A stretch of DNA of 6,056 bases from positions 1 through 6,056 of the forward strand of contig JACDAR010000241.1 in NCBI GenBank assembly GCA_013695335.1, read 5' to 3'. The notes below the pieces were generated by a model. The model made no database searches and was not told the DNA's origin. It saw only the letters and a list, made by a program, of their open reading frames with translations. The translations under genes and the position numbers were made by a program. Shown in pieces: positions 5,439 through 6,056 of this stretch; position 1 is the first letter of the stretch, and each line of letters starts with the position of its first letter. Source of the stretch: Rubrobacter sp. (lineage in GTDB: Bacteria > Actinomycetota > Rubrobacteria > Rubrobacterales > Rubrobacteraceae).

Positions 5439-5521
5439 ACCTCCGGCCCGGGCGTGCGCCGCAGATCGAGGACAAAGATTCAGCAGCTTCCATGCCCTCA
5501 CGACTCACGCGCTCTTCATGA
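5435..5521 (+). other. Possible 28-codon linking open frame between thrC and thrB
   Basis: A GTG at 5435 overlaps the thrC stop as GTGA, and this frame stays open for 28 codons until a TGA at 5519-5521 that overlaps the thrB start as ATGA. The frame thus spans the whole gap with four-base overlaps at both ends. The predicted peptide (starting MNLRPGRAPQIEDKD, ending PSRLTRSS) resembles no family I know and may have no function of its own. An internal ATG at 5492 gives a shorter version. No good Shine-Dalgarno site precedes either start. It may serve only to carry ribosomes from thrC to thrB, or be coincidence in a GC-rich gap. Confidence 0.2.
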
Positions 5522-6056
5522 TCTCCGTCCGCGTCCCGGCCACCTCGGCGAACCTGGGGCCGGGATACGATGCGGTCGGCCTCGCGCTTTCCCTCTCCAT
5601 GCGGATTAGCCTGGATCGCGCGCCCGCCCCGGTGGTCGAGGTGCGCGGCGCTGGCGCCGACCTCATCCCACGCGGACCGGAGCATCCGGCGTACCGTGCG
5701 GCCCGCTTCGTGGCTGAGATCGTGGGCGAATCCGACGCCCATTTCCATCTCATTCAGGAGAACGACATCCCGCCGACCCGTGGGCTCGGGGGAAGCGCTG
5801 CCGCGCTGGTAGGCGGGGCCGTAGCGGCAAACGAGATGTTCGGGGGCCAGATCGCGGCCCCCGACCTCCTCAACATCGTGTGCGAGCTGGACGGCCACCC
5901 TGACAACGCGGCCCCCGCGCTCCTCGGCGGTCTCGTCATCGGCACCCTCACCCCGGAAGGCGTGAGCGCCGTGCGCCTGGAACCGAAGAACCTGAAGGCC
6001 GTCGTCGCAGTCCCTGATTTCGCGGTCTCCACTACCGCTGCCAGGCGCGCGCTACC
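5518..6056 (+). CDS. thrB: Homoserine kinase (3' truncated by the window)
   Basis: A GHMP-family kinase that phosphorylates L-homoserine with ATP to give O-phosphohomoserine, the substrate of the ThrC encoded just upstream. The frame stays open for 179 codons to the window end; complete homoserine kinases have about 300 residues. Visible motifs: VPATSANLGPGYDAVGLAL (6-24), the classic N-terminal signature; TRGLGGSAAALVGG (87-100), the GHMP phosphate-binding loop, with GLGGS rather than the commoner GLGSS; and ELDGHPDNAAPALLGG (123-138), the HPDN substrate/ATP-site motif. The ATG at 5518 gives the family's normal short N-terminus (MISVRVPATSANLG), but no Shine-Dalgarno site precedes it (upstream bases CTCACGCGCTCTTC), which suggests coupling to upstream translation or a leaderless start. 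The same-strand order thrC then thrB with a short gap indicates one transcript. Confidence 0.95.
   Translation, partial: MISVRVPATSANLGPGYDAVGLALSLSMRISLDRAPAPVVEVRGAGADLIPRGPEHPAYRAARFVAEIVGESDAHFHLIQENDIPPTRGLGGSAAALVGGAVAANEMFGGQIAAPDLLNIVCELDGHPDNAAPALLGGLVIGTLTPEGVSAVRLEPKNLKAVVAVPDFAVSTTAARRAL

Noticed and set aside
5419..5898. Minus-strand open frame of 159 codons opposite thrB
   Set aside because: The plus strand here encodes homoserine kinase with all its N-terminal motifs; the opposite frame is a shadow.
1..6056. CRISPR array, tRNA or rRNA gene, insertion sequence, phage or defence system beyond VapBC
   Set aside because: No spaced repeats, tRNA-like cloverleaf, transposase or integrase motifs, or defence-associated domains were seen; nearly all of the window is accounted for by recognised genes.

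Overview
This window looks like a piece of a GC-rich bacterial chromosome (roughly 60-65% G+C by eye, strong G/C preference at third codon positions, frequent GTG/TTG starts, weak Shine-Dalgarno sites). The compact threonine synthase, close in motifs and length to the Thermus-type enzyme, and the adjacent thrC-thrB pair would suit a deep-branching actinobacterium, a Chloroflexota member or a similar lineage. I cannot fix the phylum from the sequence alone.

Layout. Positions 3-155 (+) are the last 50 codons of a gene cut by the window edge, probably a family 2 glycosyltransferase. Its stop overlaps the start of a complete rhamnosyltransferase-like GT2 gene (152-1027, +) in an ATGA junction. 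The GT2 gene ends in a short heptanucleotide tandem repeat. A VapB/VapC type II toxin-antitoxin module follows (1111-1344 and 1331-1726, +), with inverted repeats just upstream that could be its operator. Tail to tail with vapC, on the minus strand, lie rfbC (1732-2292) and rfbA (2289-3185), joined by a GTGA overlap; they encode the third and first steps of dTDP-L-rhamnose synthesis. An 82-base divergent gap with a perfect 13-bp inverted repeat separates rfbA from a PAPS-dependent sulfotransferase gene (3268-4281, +). The window ends with threonine synthase (thrC, about 4365-5438, +) and homoserine kinase (thrB, 5518 to beyond the window end, +).

How the genes fit together. RfbA and RfbC help make dTDP-L-rhamnose, and a GT2 enzyme of this type could transfer that sugar (or a related one) onto a lipid-linked or cell-surface glycan. 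The sulfotransferase could sulfate the same glycan or another acceptor. So the left two thirds is the edge of a surface-polysaccharide locus, carrying a toxin-antitoxin module. The right third is ordinary amino-acid biosynthesis: ThrB makes O-phosphohomoserine and ThrC converts it to threonine.

I found no CRISPR array, RNA gene, insertion sequence, phage gene or clearly new multi-gene system. The most interesting signals are small: the divergent-promoter inverted repeat with an SD/anti-SD-like loop, the 28-codon open frame that exactly links thrC to thrB by four-base overlaps at both ends, the sulfotransferase beside rhamnose genes, and the heptamer repeat inside the glycosyltransferase C-terminus.
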